Of a stretch of DNA of 64,000 nucleotides, positions 52,893 through 62,297 are shown in pieces (positions within the stretch are counted from its first letter, which is position 1; each line of letters opens with the position of its first letter). The position numbers and the translations under genes are program-made. Under the pieces are notes generated by a model. It saw only the letters and a list, made by a program, of their open reading frames with translations. It made no database searches and had not been told where the DNA came from. The stretch comes from Enterococcus larvae (lineage in GTDB: Bacteria > Bacillota > Bacilli > Lactobacillales > Enterococcaceae): positions 46,125-110,124 of the forward strand of contig NZ_JAEDXU010000013.1 of NCBI RefSeq assembly GCF_017830045.1, read 5' to 3'.

Positions 52893-53954
52893 GTGAAAAA
52901 ACGTTTTGCAGCAGGAACATTGGTATTGGCAAGCATGTTTGCATTGGCAGCATGTGGTGGAGGAAGTTCAGACAACTCTTCAGACAAAAAAGAATCAAAG
53001 GATTTAGTTGTATCAACATTTGGCTTGAGTGAAGATATCGTGAAAAGTGATGTTATGGCACCGTTTGAAAAGGAATTTGATGCGAAAATCACGATGGATA
53101 TCGGAAACAGCGGAGACCGTTTTACCAAGCTTGTCAGTAATCCTACTGGTATTGATGTGATTGAACTGGCTCAGGCAAATTCAGCTGATGGAGCTTCACA
53201 GGATATGTTTGAAAAACTAGATGAATCAAAAATCCCGAATATCGCAGATTTAACAGATGGCGCAAAAGAAGTTTTTGACAGCGGTGCAGGTGTTCCGATT
53301 GCTGTAAATAGTGTAGGAATCGTTTATGACAAAGAAAAAGTCGGCAAAGAAATCACTGACTGGTCTGATCTGTGGGATTCTTCATTAAAGGGAAAAATCT
53401 CTATCCCGGAAATCACAACAACTGCCGGACCTCTGATGATGTACATTGCAAGTGACTATGCAGGTGAAGATATCACAAAAGATAACGGCGAAGCTGCTTT
53501 CAAAGCCTTGGAAGAGCTGAAACCAAATATTGTAAAAACATATGCTAAATCCTCTGATTTGGCAAACATGTTCCAAGCAGGAGAAATCGAAGCTGCTATA
53601 GTAATGGACTTTGCTTATGATGTGATCAAGGGAGATTCTGATTCAATCGAATATGTTGTTCCGGAGAGTGGTACGTATGCAAATTACAACACGATCAACA
53701 TTCCAAAAGAAGCAGCAAATAAAGAGTTGGCTTATGAGTTCGTCAACTACAGAATCAGTGCTGACTCTCAAAAAACAAAAGCTCTTTCTCTGAATGAGGC
53801 ACCGACAGTAAGCACTGTTGAGCTGACGGAAGAAGAAGCTGGAAACATGACGTATGGTGCTATTGCAGATCGTGCAGAAACAGTTGACTTTGATTTTGTA
53901 AATGGTCAATTAACTGACTGGATCGATCAGTGGAACCGCCTGATCAATCAATAA
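52893..53954 (+). CDS. potD: extracellular solute-binding lipoprotein, PotD-like
   Basis: 353 residues. Signal peptide with lipobox LAACG (Cys about 21), then a periplasmic-binding fold: VVSTFGLSEDIVKSDVMAPF, NSVGIVYDKEKVG, ITDWSDLWDSSLKGKISIPE, MFQAGEIEAAIVMDFAY. Substrate-capturing subunit. Key polyamine contacts cannot be judged by eye. GTG start. A weak terminator follows. Confidence 0.85.
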   Translation: MKKRFAAGTLVLASMFALAACGGGSSDNSSDKKESKDLVVSTFGLSEDIVKSDVMAPFEKEFDAKITMDIGNSGDRFTKLVSNPTGIDVIELAQANSADGASQDMFEKLDESKIPNIADLTDGAKEVFDSGAGVPIAVNSVGIVYDKEKVGKEITDWSDLWDSSLKGKISIPEITTTAGPLMMYIASDYAGEDITKDNGEAAFKALEELKPNIVKTYAKSSDLANMFQAGEIEAAIVMDFAYDVIKGDSDSIEYVVPESGTYANYNTINIPKEAANKELAYEFVNYRISADSQKTKALSLNEAPTVSTVELTEEEAGNMTYGAIADRAETVDFDFVNGQLTDWIDQWNRLINQ

Positions 53955-53967
53955 GAAATGAAATACT

Positions 53968-54012
53968 ATGGCTGGGATGACATCAAAGGATTCCCAGCCA
54001 TTTGATTTTGAT
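53968..54012 (+). terminator. probable terminator after the pot operon
   Basis: A 10-bp perfect stem (53968-53977 with 53992-54001) with a short, T-rich tail. Confidence 0.6.
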
Positions 54013-54034
54013 GAAAGAAACGACATAAAACAGG

Positions 54035-54040
54035 TATAAT
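54035..54040 (+). promoter_or_regulatory. candidate -10 box of ade
   Basis: TATAAT at 54035-54040, about 110 bp before the ade start; the -35 is poor. The leader does not match the purine riboswitch. Confidence 0.4.
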
Positions 54041-54150
54041 GAGTGAGATGAATACCGTTGCATTTTCATTGCACGAATGCTTGAGTGGAATAAGTTATTC
54101 AACAACATCTACAAAATTACATAACAAAAGAAGTAAGGGGATCATGGCTT

Positions 54151-55875
54151 ATGAAAATCGATTTATTGATAAAAAATGTGAATGTCTATAATACAGTAAA
54201 ACAACTATTTGAGAAAAAGAATGTAACAGTGAGTGATGGAAAATTCTATTACATCAGCTCAAAGGATCTGACCTATTTGAATGCAGTACAAGAAATAGAT
54301 GGGCAAGGGCGCTGCATGGTTCCGGGACTGTTGGATATTCATATGCATATCGAAAGCTCGATGACTACACCAACGATTTTTTCCAAGGCTGTTTTACCAC
54401 ATGGTGTGACCACAGTTGTTGCAGATGCTCACGAAATGGCGAATGTTTTTGGTATTGACGGATTAACAGAGTTCATGGCAGCAAAAACGGAAATTGATAT
54501 TTTTCATGCAATCCCATCTTCCGTTCCCTCAACAACACCGGAGCTGGAAACAACAGGTGGAATCATTGGATTGGAAGAGGTCGCTGAGCTATTGGAAAAT
54601 CCACGAATCATTTGCTTGGGAGAAGCGATGAACTTTAAGGGGATTGCCAGCGAACCAGACTCATTGATTCGACAAATCATCGATCTTTGTAAAGAGAAGC
54701 GTCCAACTATGCCATTGGAAGGGCATTGTCCAAAGATTTATGAAGAGGAGCTGGCAGCGTTTTTGTATAGTGGGATTTCTTCGGATCATACACATCAATT
54801 TCCTGAATCTCTAGCAGAAAAAATTGAAAACGGTATGTTCATTCAATTCCAGAATAAATCGATCACTCCGGAAAATATGGCGGTCATCGTAGAGAACAAC
54901 TACTATGACTATGCCTGTCTGATCACGGATGATGTGATGGCAGACGTTTTACTGGAAGGGCACTTGAATGAGAACTTGAAAAAGGCCGTTGCAGCAGGGG
55001 TACCAATAGAGCAGGCTATCTATATGACGACCTATACTCCGGCAAGAAGGATGAGTCTGAATGATCGGGGAATGATCGCGCCAGGGAGAGTCGCTGACTT
55101 TTTACTACTGGATGATTTAGCTTCATTTTCTATTGAAGAGGTTTATAAATCAGGAAAATTGGTGCATAAAAAAGGGGATGCGGTTGCTTACCCTGAGAAG
55201 GTGGAGCAGTTTCCGGCTAGCTACAGTCAATCTGTACAGTGTAAGTTGCTGGCAGCAGAGGATCTAAAAATTCCGGTACAAACAGAGTTGAAGAAGGTGC
55301 GTTGTAATGTTATCCAGAAACAAGAGATAGGCACTTTTACTGAGCGAATATCGAAGGAGATAGCAGTTAAAGATGGTTTTCTGGATTGGGAAAACTCGGA
55401 TTGCGCATTACTGCTCGTGATGGAACGCTATGGAAAAAATGGCAATATTGCATATGCGTTGATGGAACAGCCGATCACCAAGCAAGGAAGTATCGGTACA
55501 ACTTGGGCTCATGATCACCATAATGTGATGGTGATGGGAAACAATAGTGAAGATATACTGACAGCACAACACGAACTGCTAAGTATGCAAGGCGGTTATG
55601 TTGTCACTGAGCATGGGTCTATCAAGGCAACTTGTCCGTTGCCAATCGGCGGGATTTTGTCTCAGGCACCAATCGAAGAGCTAGGCACTGATTTGAAACA
55701 AGTGCGAAGAGCAATGCAGGATTTGGGCTATAAGAATATGAATGAGATCATGTCGTTTTCAACGCTGTCGTTACCTGTATCACCTGCTATTAAGATGACT
55801 GATAAAGGAATGATGGATACGAAGACACAAGAATTCTATCCGCTTGTCTTTCCAGAGGATGGAGTGATTGCATGA
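54151..55875 (+). CDS. ade: adenine deaminase
   Basis: 574 residues, full length. Converts adenine to hypoxanthine and ammonia. Amidohydrolase metal motif [16 protein letters not shown], then [33 protein letters not shown] (usually SDHE), and the C-terminal domain with [15 protein letters not shown]. The next gene overlaps by 4 bp, so the two form an operon. Note SSDHTHQF where most Ade proteins read GDHE(S/A). Confidence 0.93.
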   Translation: MKIDLLIKNVNVYNTVKQLFEKKNVTVSDGKFYYISSKDLTYLNAVQEIDGQGRCMVPGLLDIHMHIESSMTTPTIFSKAVLPHGVTTVVADAHEMANVFGIDGLTEFMAAKTEIDIFHAIPSSVPSTTPELETTGGIIGLEEVAELLENPRIICLGEAMNFKGIASEPDSLIRQIIDLCKEKRPTMPLEGHCPKIYEEELAAFLYSGISSDHTHQFPESLAEKIENGMFIQFQNKSITPENMAVIVENNYYDYACLITDDVMADVLLEGHLNENLKKAVAAGVPIEQAIYMTTYTPARRMSLNDRGMIAPGRVADFLLLDDLASFSIEEVYKSGKLVHKKGDAVAYPEKVEQFPASYSQSVQCKLLAAEDLKIPVQTELKKVRCNVIQKQEIGTFTERISKEIAVKDGFLDWENSDCALLLVMERYGKNGNIAYALMEQPITKQGSIGTTWAHDHHNVMVMGNNSEDILTAQHELLSMQGGYVVTEHGSIKATCPLPIGGILSQAPIEELGTDLKQVRRAMQDLGYKNMNEIMSFSTLSLPVSPAIKMTDKGMMDTKTQEFYPLVFPEDGVIA

Positions 55876-57182
55876 AAACCTTGATCAAAGCTGTTCACGT
55901 ATTGACGATCGATGACCAGATGACAGAATATAAAAATGGGTATGTTCTGATTGACGGGGAAGAGATCGTTGAGGTAGGAGAATGGCTGGAACAGGAGATT
56001 GCAGCAGATGAAATAGTTGATGGACAGGGAGGGCTGCTGCTGCCGGGATTCATCAACACCCATACGCATGTCGGAATGATTCCATTTCGATCACTTGGAG
56101 ACGATGTTCCGGATCGCTTGAGGCGCTTCCTGTTTCCTCTGGAAGCATACATGACAAGAGAACTGGCAGCAGCAAGCAGTGCGTATGCAATTAGTGAGAT
56201 GCTGCTGAGTGGTGTGACTGGATTTTGTGATATGTATTATTTTGAGGATCAAGTGGCAGAGGTATGTGATCGCTTCGGCGTTCGAGCAATTGTTGGCGAG
56301 ACAATCATAGACATGCCGACTTGTGATAGTGAAGAGCCTTCTGGAGGGTTAAGCTATTGTGAAGACTTCATCCCTAAATGGAAGAACCATCCATTGATTA
56401 CTCCGGCCATTGCCCCTCATGCGCCGAATACGAATTCCTATGGGGTACTAAAGAAAATCGTGGAAATGAGTCATGACTATCAAGTGCCGATCACGATGCA
56501 TGTGGCAGAGATGGATTATGAATTGATTGAACTAGCTGAAGAGCATCAACAGACACCCTTTGAACTGTTAGAAAGTTTAGGATATATGGAGCGGCCATTT
56601 ATTATGGCGCATTGTATTCATATGACAGATTCTGATATCGCTCTGACTGCTGCTCATGCAAAGAATGCTCGAATTGCCCATTGTATCGGTGCAAATACGA
56701 AATCAGCTAAAGGAGTAGCGCCAGTCAAGTCTATGCTGAAGGCTAGATTGACCGTGGGGCTGGGGACAGACGGACCAAGCAGCGGCAATACGCTGGATCT
56801 GTTTACACAAATGAAGCTATTCGCCAATTTTCACAAAACTTATGAAAAGGATCGTGCACTGTTTCCGGCGAAAGATATTGTTCGACTGGCAACAAAAGGG
56901 GGGGCCGAAACACTTGGCTTTGATGAGGTTGGTTCGATAGAAGCTGGAAAGAAAGCAGATATGATTCTTGTTGAAACCCAGTCTGTCAATATGTTTCCGA
57001 TTTTTGATCCATATTCTGCATTGGTGTATTCAGCGAATTCATCAAATGTTGAACATGTCTGGGTCAACGGCAAGCAACTGGTCAAAGAGCATCAGCTCAT
57101 CGCTCATGATCTAAGAGAAATCAGAGAAGAGCTCTACAATCAGATGGGACAGTTTGTTGCAGAAGCGAAGAAGAGAATGTAG
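55872..57182 (+). CDS. TRZ/ATZ-family amidohydrolase (nucleoside/purine deaminase type)
   Basis: 436 residues. Metal motif [20 protein letters not shown] (HxH), further ligands in [10 protein letters not shown] and [11 protein letters not shown], and the catalytic Asp in [16 protein letters not shown]. The family includes SAH/5'-methylthioadenosine deaminase and guanine deaminase-like enzymes. Together with ade it suggests purine-base or adenosine-derivative salvage. The start overlaps the ade stop (ATGA). Confidence 0.85.
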   Translation: MKTLIKAVHVLTIDDQMTEYKNGYVLIDGEEIVEVGEWLEQEIAADEIVDGQGGLLLPGFINTHTHVGMIPFRSLGDDVPDRLRRFLFPLEAYMTRELAAASSAYAISEMLLSGVTGFCDMYYFEDQVAEVCDRFGVRAIVGETIIDMPTCDSEEPSGGLSYCEDFIPKWKNHPLITPAIAPHAPNTNSYGVLKKIVEMSHDYQVPITMHVAEMDYELIELAEEHQQTPFELLESLGYMERPFIMAHCIHMTDSDIALTAAHAKNARIAHCIGANTKSAKGVAPVKSMLKARLTVGLGTDGPSSGNTLDLFTQMKLFANFHKTYEKDRALFPAKDIVRLATKGGAETLGFDEVGSIEAGKKADMILVETQSVNMFPIFDPYSALVYSANSSNVEHVWVNGKQLVKEHQLIAHDLREIREELYNQMGQFVAEAKKRM

Positions 57183-57212
57183 AAATTGAGCAGCTGCGAT
57201 GAGGGATAGAGG

Positions 57213-57276
57213 AAAACCATCTTTATAAATCACGTGTTGAAGCAGTTCAACGCTGATTTGAAAAGATGGTTTTTTA
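57213..57276. terminator. bidirectional terminator
   Basis: A 12-bp perfect outer stem (57213-57224 with 57262-57273) with more internal pairing and T-run; between the convergent amidohydrolase and sdaAA genes. Confidence 0.75.
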
Positions 57277-57314
57277 TGTGTGAAGTGATTCTATTTATAG
57301 TAAGTAATACAAAA

Positions 57315-58187
57315 CTAATCCTTCTTCGATAAAAGTTCCTTTGTCAGTCTTTTAGCTGTCGGAGTGACAGCCAGCCCACCTTCGGCAGTTTCTTTGAAAA
57401 TACCGGGCATTTGACGTCCTACCTGATACATGGCTGCGACAACTTCATCGGGAGGAATGACACTCTTGATTCCGGCAAGGGCCATATCAGCAGATATGAA
57501 AGCTTGGGAAGAACCCAAGGCATTTCGTTTCACACATGGCACCTCGACTAGTCCGGCAACAGGATCGCAAATCAGTCCCATCATATTTTTCAAAGTAATG
57601 GCGACAGCTTGAGCTGCTTGCTCTGGTGAACCTCCGGCAGCGCAAACCAATGCGGCACTTGCCATGGCGCTGGCAGAGCCGATTTCAGCCTGACAGCCGC
57701 CTTCTGCACCGCTGATGGATGAATTGTTGGCGATGACCAAGCCAAAGGCTCCGGCAGTGAAAAGAAATTCCAACTGCTGCTCATGAGTCAGTTCTAAACG
57801 ATCGACAGCAGCTAAAAGAACCCCAGGAACAACTCCGGCACTACCTGCTGTTGGTGTTGCGCAAATCAGTCCCATTTTTGCATTGACTTCATTGACCGCA
57901 ACTGCATTTTTTACAGCTGTCAAAATAGTTTCACCGCTTAAAAAATTGCCGCTTTCAATATAGCTGTTGAGACGCGCAGCATCCCCACCAGTGATTTTAG
58001 TAACAGAGGTAACTCCGGCAGTTCCTTCAGCGATGGATTGCTTCATCACGACTAGATTTTTTTCCATGGTTTCGATGATCCGTTCACGACTGCAATGATG
58101 AGTGTCCATTTCTACAGCAATCATCAATTCAGCAACTGATGGAAAATCGGATGCTTGTAACACTAATTCTTCAATAGAAAGAAACAT
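57315..58187 (-). CDS. sdaAA: L-serine ammonia-lyase, iron-sulfur dependent, alpha subunit
   Basis: 290 residues. Deaminates L-serine to pyruvate. Cluster Cys residues lie in ICATPTAGSAGVVPGVLL, GAEGGCQAEIGSASAMA and LICDPVAGLVEVPC. Two-gene Firmicute form with the beta subunit coded 29 bp upstream on the same strand. The start follows AAAGGAG. Confidence 0.95.
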   Translation of the reverse strand: MFLSIEELVLQASDFPSVAELMIAVEMDTHHCSRERIIETMEKNLVVMKQSIAEGTAGVTSVTKITGGDAARLNSYIESGNFLSGETILTAVKNAVAVNEVNAKMGLICATPTAGSAGVVPGVLLAAVDRLELTHEQQLEFLFTAGAFGLVIANNSSISGAEGGCQAEIGSASAMASAALVCAAGGSPEQAAQAVAITLKNMMGLICDPVAGLVEVPCVKRNALGSSQAFISADMALAGIKSVIPPDEVVAAMYQVGRQMPGIFKETAEGGLAVTPTAKRLTKELLSKKD

Positions 58188-58216
58188 CGTTTTTTGCTCC
58201 TTTGATAGATTTCAAC

Positions 58217-58885
58217 TTAATCAAAATAATTTACGTTATGAATATGGGGGATTTTTCCCAATGTATCAACAATTGTTCCAGCTTCTTGTTGATCGACCTC
58301 GATGATCATGATGGCTTTTTCGCCTTTTGATTCTCGAGTGACTGTCATTGTTCCAATGTTTATTGCCATTTCAGAAAGACAGTTAGTCACTTTTGCAATC
58401 ATTCCAGGTACATCCTGATGAACGATGATAAATGTAGGGACACCCATATTCAAGGAAATCTTGAAGCCGTCCAGCTCAGAAATCTGAATGTTCCCACCAC
58501 CGATGGAAATACCGGTAACTGAGAGTTTGCGTTTTCCTTTAGAGACTAATAGCTGAACAGAGTTGGGGTGATCCGCTTTTTCATTTCTGGGAACGAAAAG
58601 AACCTCCATTCCTTTTTCATGAGCAATCTTCAATGAATCGGCCAGCGCCGGATCGTCAGGCTCCATACCAAGAAGTCCACCCACTAGCGCAATATCAGTG
58701 CCATGCCCTCGGTAAGTTTTCGCAAAGGATTCATAAAGATAAATGTCTACAGTGTCAGGTTGTTCGCCGAAAATATTTCGAACGATCTTACCGATACGCG
58801 CAGCACCGGCAGTATGTGAGCTGCTGGGGCCAATCATCACGGGACCGATGATGTCAAATACACTTTTATATCGTTGTTGTTCCAT
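58217..58885 (-). CDS. sdaAB: L-serine ammonia-lyase, iron-sulfur dependent, beta subunit
   Basis: 222 residues. N-terminal FDIIGPVMIGPSSSHTAGAARIG is the family signature (SSSHTAG); a C-terminal ACT domain (about 148-215; FIIVHQDVPGMIAKVTNCLSEM) may bind serine. First gene of the sdaAB operon; start after AAAAAGGAG. Confidence 0.95.
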   Translation of the reverse strand: MEQQRYKSVFDIIGPVMIGPSSSHTAGAARIGKIVRNIFGEQPDTVDIYLYESFAKTYRGHGTDIALVGGLLGMEPDDPALADSLKIAHEKGMEVLFVPRNEKADHPNSVQLLVSKGKRKLSVTGISIGGGNIQISELDGFKISLNMGVPTFIIVHQDVPGMIAKVTNCLSEMAINIGTMTVTRESKGEKAIMIIEVDQQEAGTIVDTLGKIPHIHNVNYFD

Positions 58886-59208
58886 AATAAAGCTCCTTTT
58901 TAATAGAAGTCAGCTTCAGACAGCTGTTTGCTTATAGCTGGATATTCATAGTTGGGCCTGTTCATTAGCTGAGCAAATAGTTTATGTAATGGTTCATTGT
59001 AATTGAACGAACTGGAAGTAGTGTAACATATGAGGCTTGGAAAAGTGAAGATTTCTACTAAAAAAACAGTGAGAATTAATAGAATACGATTTCGAAAATA
59101 TGTCATAAGGGTTAATGAGTAGTAAATAAAGAAATGCATTCAAAAATAAAAGTTGACAAACTATATATTCTTGATATATAGTTTTTGTAAAGAAAGTAGG
59201 TGGCAGCT
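58886..59208. other. divergent region sdaAB / Rrf2 gene
   Basis: 323 bp. The right end holds the promoter-operator listed separately. A 79-codon minus-strand ORF (58900-59139) is judged chance. Confidence 0.5.
59153..59184 (+). promoter_or_regulatory. Rrf2 gene promoter with palindromic operator
   Basis: TTGACA (59153-59158) and TATATA (59175-59180, 16-bp spacer) or TATAGT (59177-59182, 18-bp). A perfect palindrome with 10-bp arms AAACTATATA/TATATAGTTT and 7-nt centre (59158-59184) covers spacer and -10. Confidence 0.8.
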
Positions 59209-59625
59209 ATGTCCTATTCAGGTGCTACTTTTCAAGGGATATCGATCCTAGTGTTCATCCATTTTAAATCGGAAGAAGAGAAGTATGATTTTCTTTCAGC
59301 CAAAGTAATTTCGGAGATGCTCAATATCCCAACTCCTACAGTTGTGAAAATTTTGGGTAAGCTGAAAAAGGCCGACTTGATTGTGACAAAAGAGGGTGCT
59401 CGAGGCGGGAATCATTTAGCCAGGCCCATTGCTGAAATCACACTGTATGATGTTTTTCATGCAGTTGAGCAGGGAACAGAGCTGTTTCGAACCTATCGCA
59501 CCTTCAATATGGATTTCGATAATTTGGATAACATGGTGGAAAAAGGTATCAGTAGTTTGAAAAAAGCAGAAAAAGCAATGGAAGAAGAACTGGCAAACGT
59601 CAGAATATCTGACTTGATCCAATAA
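59209..59625 (+). CDS. Rrf2-family transcriptional regulator
   Basis: 138 residues. Winged helix with SAKVISEMLNIPTPTVVKILGKLKKADLIVTKEGARGGNHLAR, the usual Rrf2 recognition helix and wing, then a dimerisation helix. No Cys residues are present, so it does not use the iron-sulfur cluster of IscR/NsrR. Start at the ATG 59209 after AGGTGG; a GTG at 59200 is possible. It probably represses itself and the SDR gene downstream. Confidence 0.88.
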   Translation: MSYSGATFQGISILVFIHFKSEEEKYDFLSAKVISEMLNIPTPTVVKILGKLKKADLIVTKEGARGGNHLARPIAEITLYDVFHAVEQGTELFRTYRTFNMDFDNLDNMVEKGISSLKKAEKAMEEELANVRISDLIQ

Positions 59626-59655
59626 AGGACGGAATGTCCGTTTTTCTTTCGTTTT

Positions 59656-59668
59656 AACTATATATAAA
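59656..59668 (+). promoter_or_regulatory. second copy of the Rrf2 half-site
   Basis: AACTATATATAAA (59656-59668) repeats the half-site of the operator upstream of the Rrf2 gene and lies before the SDR gene, suggesting co-regulation. Confidence 0.5.
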
Positions 59669-59704
59669 GTGTATAAAGAATATTTAGTTAGGAGAGAATA
59701 AAAT

Positions 59705-60517
59705 ATGGAAAAAACAGTTTTTATAACAGGGGCTTCTTCAGGGATAGGTAGAGAAGCTGTAAAGTACTTTATTGAAAAAGAGTGGCAGGTCATTGCTGCC
59801 ATGCGAAGGCCTGAACTGGAAACAGAGCTGAAGAATCACAAAAAATTATTATTGGTCAGCTGTGATGTTACGAATCATGAAAGTATTGAAGACGCTCTTC
59901 AAAGAGGGATTGAACAGTTCAAGCAGATCGATGTACTGGTCAATAATGCAGGATATTATCTTTTTGGCCCGTTGGAAGAAGCGAGTGATGAACAAGTGAG
60001 ACAGCAAATCGATACCAATCTGATAGGGGTAATCAGTATGACAAAAGCCCTTATTCCATATTTCAGAGGGCAGCAGTCGGGTCGGATCATCAATATTTCT
60101 TCCATTGCCGGTAGAACTTCTCTCCCTTTACAGTCCGTCTATCATGCGACAAAATGGGGAATTGAAGGCCTGACAGAGTCGCTTCGCTATGAGTTGAGGC
60201 CATTCAATATCAAGCTGAAGCTGATCGAACCTGGCGTGATCCATACAGATTTTTATGAGCGTTCGATGCAGACAACAGCCTTGAGTGATGAGTATGAATT
60301 GTACGGAAAGACAGTGAGAGACAATGTTGCAGCAAATGGTGCAAACGGCTCTTCTCCGAGAGGAGTGGCAGAAGTGATTTTCAAGGCTGCCACTGATAAT
60401 AGTAGTAAGCTAAGATATACAGTAGGAAAGAGTAGACAGCTGATTCAGCTTAGGCAACTGCTTCCTCTCGCCAGTTATCAATTTTTAGTTGGAAAAGTCA
60501 TGACGCAAAAGAATTGA
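59705..60517 (+). CDS. short-chain dehydrogenase/reductase
   Basis: 270 residues. Classical SDR: TGASSGIGREAVKYF (cofactor), DVLVNNAGYYLFG, catalytic Ser in INISSIAGRTSLP and YxxxK in YHATKWGIEGLTESL. The basic residues after the glycine motif (MRRPE) suggest NADP. Substrate unknown. Coded after the Rrf2 gene, which probably controls it. Confidence 0.92.
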   Translation: MEKTVFITGASSGIGREAVKYFIEKEWQVIAAMRRPELETELKNHKKLLLVSCDVTNHESIEDALQRGIEQFKQIDVLVNNAGYYLFGPLEEASDEQVRQQIDTNLIGVISMTKALIPYFRGQQSGRIINISSIAGRTSLPLQSVYHATKWGIEGLTESLRYELRPFNIKLKLIEPGVIHTDFYERSMQTTALSDEYELYGKTVRDNVAANGANGSSPRGVAEVIFKAATDNSSKLRYTVGKSRQLIQLRQLLPLASYQFLVGKVMTQKN

Positions 60518-60546
60518 GAAAACTAGATTAAACTTATGAAAAAGCA

Positions 60547-60575
60547 TTGAAAAACTAAGGAAAAGACTGTATACT
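60547..60575 (+). promoter_or_regulatory. rplK-rplA promoter
   Basis: TTGAAA (60547-60552), 17-bp spacer, TATACT (60570-60575). A 106-nt leader follows. Confidence 0.8.
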
Positions 60576-60628
60576 ATTCAAGTGTGCATTTTTGCACACG
60601 TCTATTCTTGGTGTTTTCAGGAAGGACA

Positions 60629-60662
60629 GTGGGAGGAGAAATATGCATCTCCAATTAACCAC
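60629..60662 (+). promoter_or_regulatory. putative L1-binding RNA motif upstream of rplK
   Basis: GTGG (60629-60632) pairs with CCAC (60659-60662); an internal loop GA / AATTAA; then GGAG (60635-60638) pairs with CTCC (60649-60652). The same architecture recurs before rplA with different bases in the inner stem. This matches the two-helix, asymmetric-loop type of L1 site and sits just before the ribosome site. Confidence 0.55.
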
Positions 60663-60688
60663 ATCACGGACTCAAGGAGGTATGTCTC

Positions 60689-61111
60689 GTGGCAAAAAAA
60701 GTAGAAAAATTAGTTAAATTGCAAATTCCTGCAGGTAAAGCAACACCAGCACCGCCAGTAGGTCCTGCACTAGGTCAAGCGGGTATCAACATTATGGGAT
60801 TCACTAAAGAATTCAACGCTCGTACAGCTGATCAAGCAGGTTTGATCATTCCAGTGGTAATCTCTGTATACGAAGACCGTTCATTCACTTTCGTAACTAA
60901 GACACCACCAGCTGCAGTACTATTGAAAAAAGCAGCTAAAATTGACAAAGGTTCAGGCGAACCAAACAAAAATAAAGTAGCTAAAGTAACCAGCGACCAA
61001 GTAAAAGAAATCGCTGAACTTAAAATGGCAGACCTAAACGCAGCTAATGTTGAATCAGCTATGCGCATGGTTGAAGGAACTGCACGAAGCATGGGGATCA
61101 CTGTAGAATAA
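60689..61111 (+). CDS. rplK: 50S ribosomal protein L11
   Basis: 140 residues. [21 protein letters not shown] and [15 protein letters not shown] at the N-terminus, [21 protein letters not shown] near the end. GTG start after AAGGAGG. First gene of the L11 operon. Confidence 0.97.
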   Translation: MAKKVEKLVKLQIPAGKATPAPPVGPALGQAGINIMGFTKEFNARTADQAGLIIPVVISVYEDRSFTFVTKTPPAAVLLKKAAKIDKGSGEPNKNKVAKVTSDQVKEIAELKMADLNAANVESAMRMVEGTARSMGITVE

Positions 61112-61176
61112 TAGATTATCTGCAACCCTGAAGAAGTAGCTTCTCAGTCTGTTTCATATTGAAAGATATGAATTAC

Positions 61177-61202
61177 GTGGGAGGTTCTACCGTTATAACC
61201 AC
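61177..61202 (+). promoter_or_regulatory. putative L1-binding RNA motif upstream of rplA
   Basis: GTGG (61177-61180) pairs with CCAC (61199-61202); internal loop GA / GTTATAA; inner stem GGT (61183-61185) with ACC (61189-61191). Same form as the motif before rplK; the inner stem differs but still pairs. Confidence 0.55.
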
Positions 61203-61220
61203 AATCAAGGAGGAAACAAA

Positions 61221-61910
61221 ATGGCTAAAAAGAGCAAAAAAATGCAAGATGCATTAAAAAAAGTTGATACTACTAAAGCTTACACAGTAGCAGAAGCGGT
61301 AGCTTTGGCTAAAGATACAAATACTGCGAAATTCGATGCAACAGTTGAAGTTGCTTACCGTCTAAACGTAGACCCTAAAAAAGCAGACCAACAAATCCGT
61401 GGAGCAGTTGTGCTTCCAAACGGAACTGGTAAAACTCAAACAGTTTTGGTATTTGCTAAAGGTGAAAAAGCGAAAGAAGCGGAAGCTGCTGGCGCTGACT
61501 ATGTTGGAGATGCTGACATGGTTAACAAAATCCAACAAGGCTGGTTCGATTTCGACGTAGTTGTTGCAACTCCGGACATGATGGCTGAAGTTGGTAAATT
61601 AGGTCGTGTATTAGGTCCTAAAGGATTAATGCCTAACCCTAAAACTGGTACTGTAACTATGGACGTAACAAAAGCAATCAACGAAGTAAAAGCTGGTAAA
61701 GTAACTTACCGTGTTGATAAAGCTGGTAACATCCATGTTCCTATCGGTAAAGTATCATTCGATACAGACAAGCTGATTGAAAACTTCAACACAATCAACG
61801 ATGTACTGTTGAAAGCTAAACCATCAGCAGCAAAAGGTCAATACATCAAAAACATTTCAGTAACAACAACATTTGGCCCTGGAATCCACGTTGACCAATT
61901 TTCTTTCTAA
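61221..61910 (+). CDS. rplA: 50S ribosomal protein L1
   Basis: 229 residues. [43 protein letters not shown] and the C-terminal [14 protein letters not shown]1 represses its own operon in many bacteria. Start after AAGGAGG. Confidence 0.97.
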   Translation: MAKKSKKMQDALKKVDTTKAYTVAEAVALAKDTNTAKFDATVEVAYRLNVDPKKADQQIRGAVVLPNGTGKTQTVLVFAKGEKAKEAEAAGADYVGDADMVNKIQQGWFDFDVVVATPDMMAEVGKLGRVLGPKGLMPNPKTGTVTMDVTKAINEVKAGKVTYRVDKAGNIHVPIGKVSFDTDKLIENFNTINDVLLKAKPSAAKGQYIKNISVTTTFGPGIHVDQFSF

Positions 61911-62072
61911 GAAATAAAAGTTGAGTGAACTGGTTAAATCATGAGCAAATTAGGGAAGTGGCTCAAAGATGTTTTTTATCTTTGTAGACAATTCATCTAT
62001 TTGCCGATTGATTTAGTTCAGGAAACTAGATGAAAATAAAAGCTGAGCAGACTAGTTCAATTCATGAGCAAG
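61911..62072 (+). repeat. imperfect direct repeat between rplA and rplJ
   Basis: Two copies of about 40 bp at 61911-61950 and 62032-62072, about 121 bp apart, both reading GAAA..TAAAAG.TGAG then CATGAGCAA. The region 61911-62297 has no gene. The repeats may be two related leader or promoter elements. Confidence 0.5.
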
Positions 62073-62088
62073 TTTGCTAAAAAAACTA

Positions 62089-62118
62089 TTGACTCAACTA
62101 CCTTATCTATGATAAGGT
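62089..62118 (+). promoter_or_regulatory. rplJ promoter candidate overlapping a 14-bp palindrome
   Basis: TTGACT (62089-62094) could pair with TAAGGT (62113-62118, 18-bp spacer). The sequence 62093-62106 is perfectly complementary to 62112-62125 around a 5-nt loop. No T-run follows, so it is not a terminator. Confidence 0.45.
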
Positions 62119-62129
62119 AGTTGAGGTTA

Positions 62130-62268
62130 ATAATTAACTGTACCGAAGACAGTAGGTGACGCAAGTCTTAATTTCCTACCGAGGACAACGATTGATAAAA
62201 ATTTGTCAATGAGTCCCTCTATGTCAACGGTGGCATGGAGTTTTTTGTTGTTTATCAACTAAAAACTT
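62130..62268 (+). promoter_or_regulatory. ribosomal protein L10 leader
   Basis: The stretch contains the conserved elements of the L10 leader: ACCGAAGACAGTAGGTGA, TCCTACCGAGG, GTCCCTCTATGTC and GGCATGGAG. The L10(L12)4 complex binds this RNA to control rplJL expression. Ends are approximate. Confidence 0.85.
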
Positions 62269-62297
62269 CTCCATCATTATTCAGGAGGTGAAAATAA

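Noticed and set aside
54041..54150. Purine riboswitch before ade
   Set aside because: The conserved purine aptamer loops (such as TATGG and TTTCTACC) are missing.
58900..59139. 79-codon minus-strand ORF between sdaAB and the Rrf2 gene
   Set aside because: No ribosome site, no recognisable domain, biased AT-rich composition; it overlaps the control region of both neighbours.
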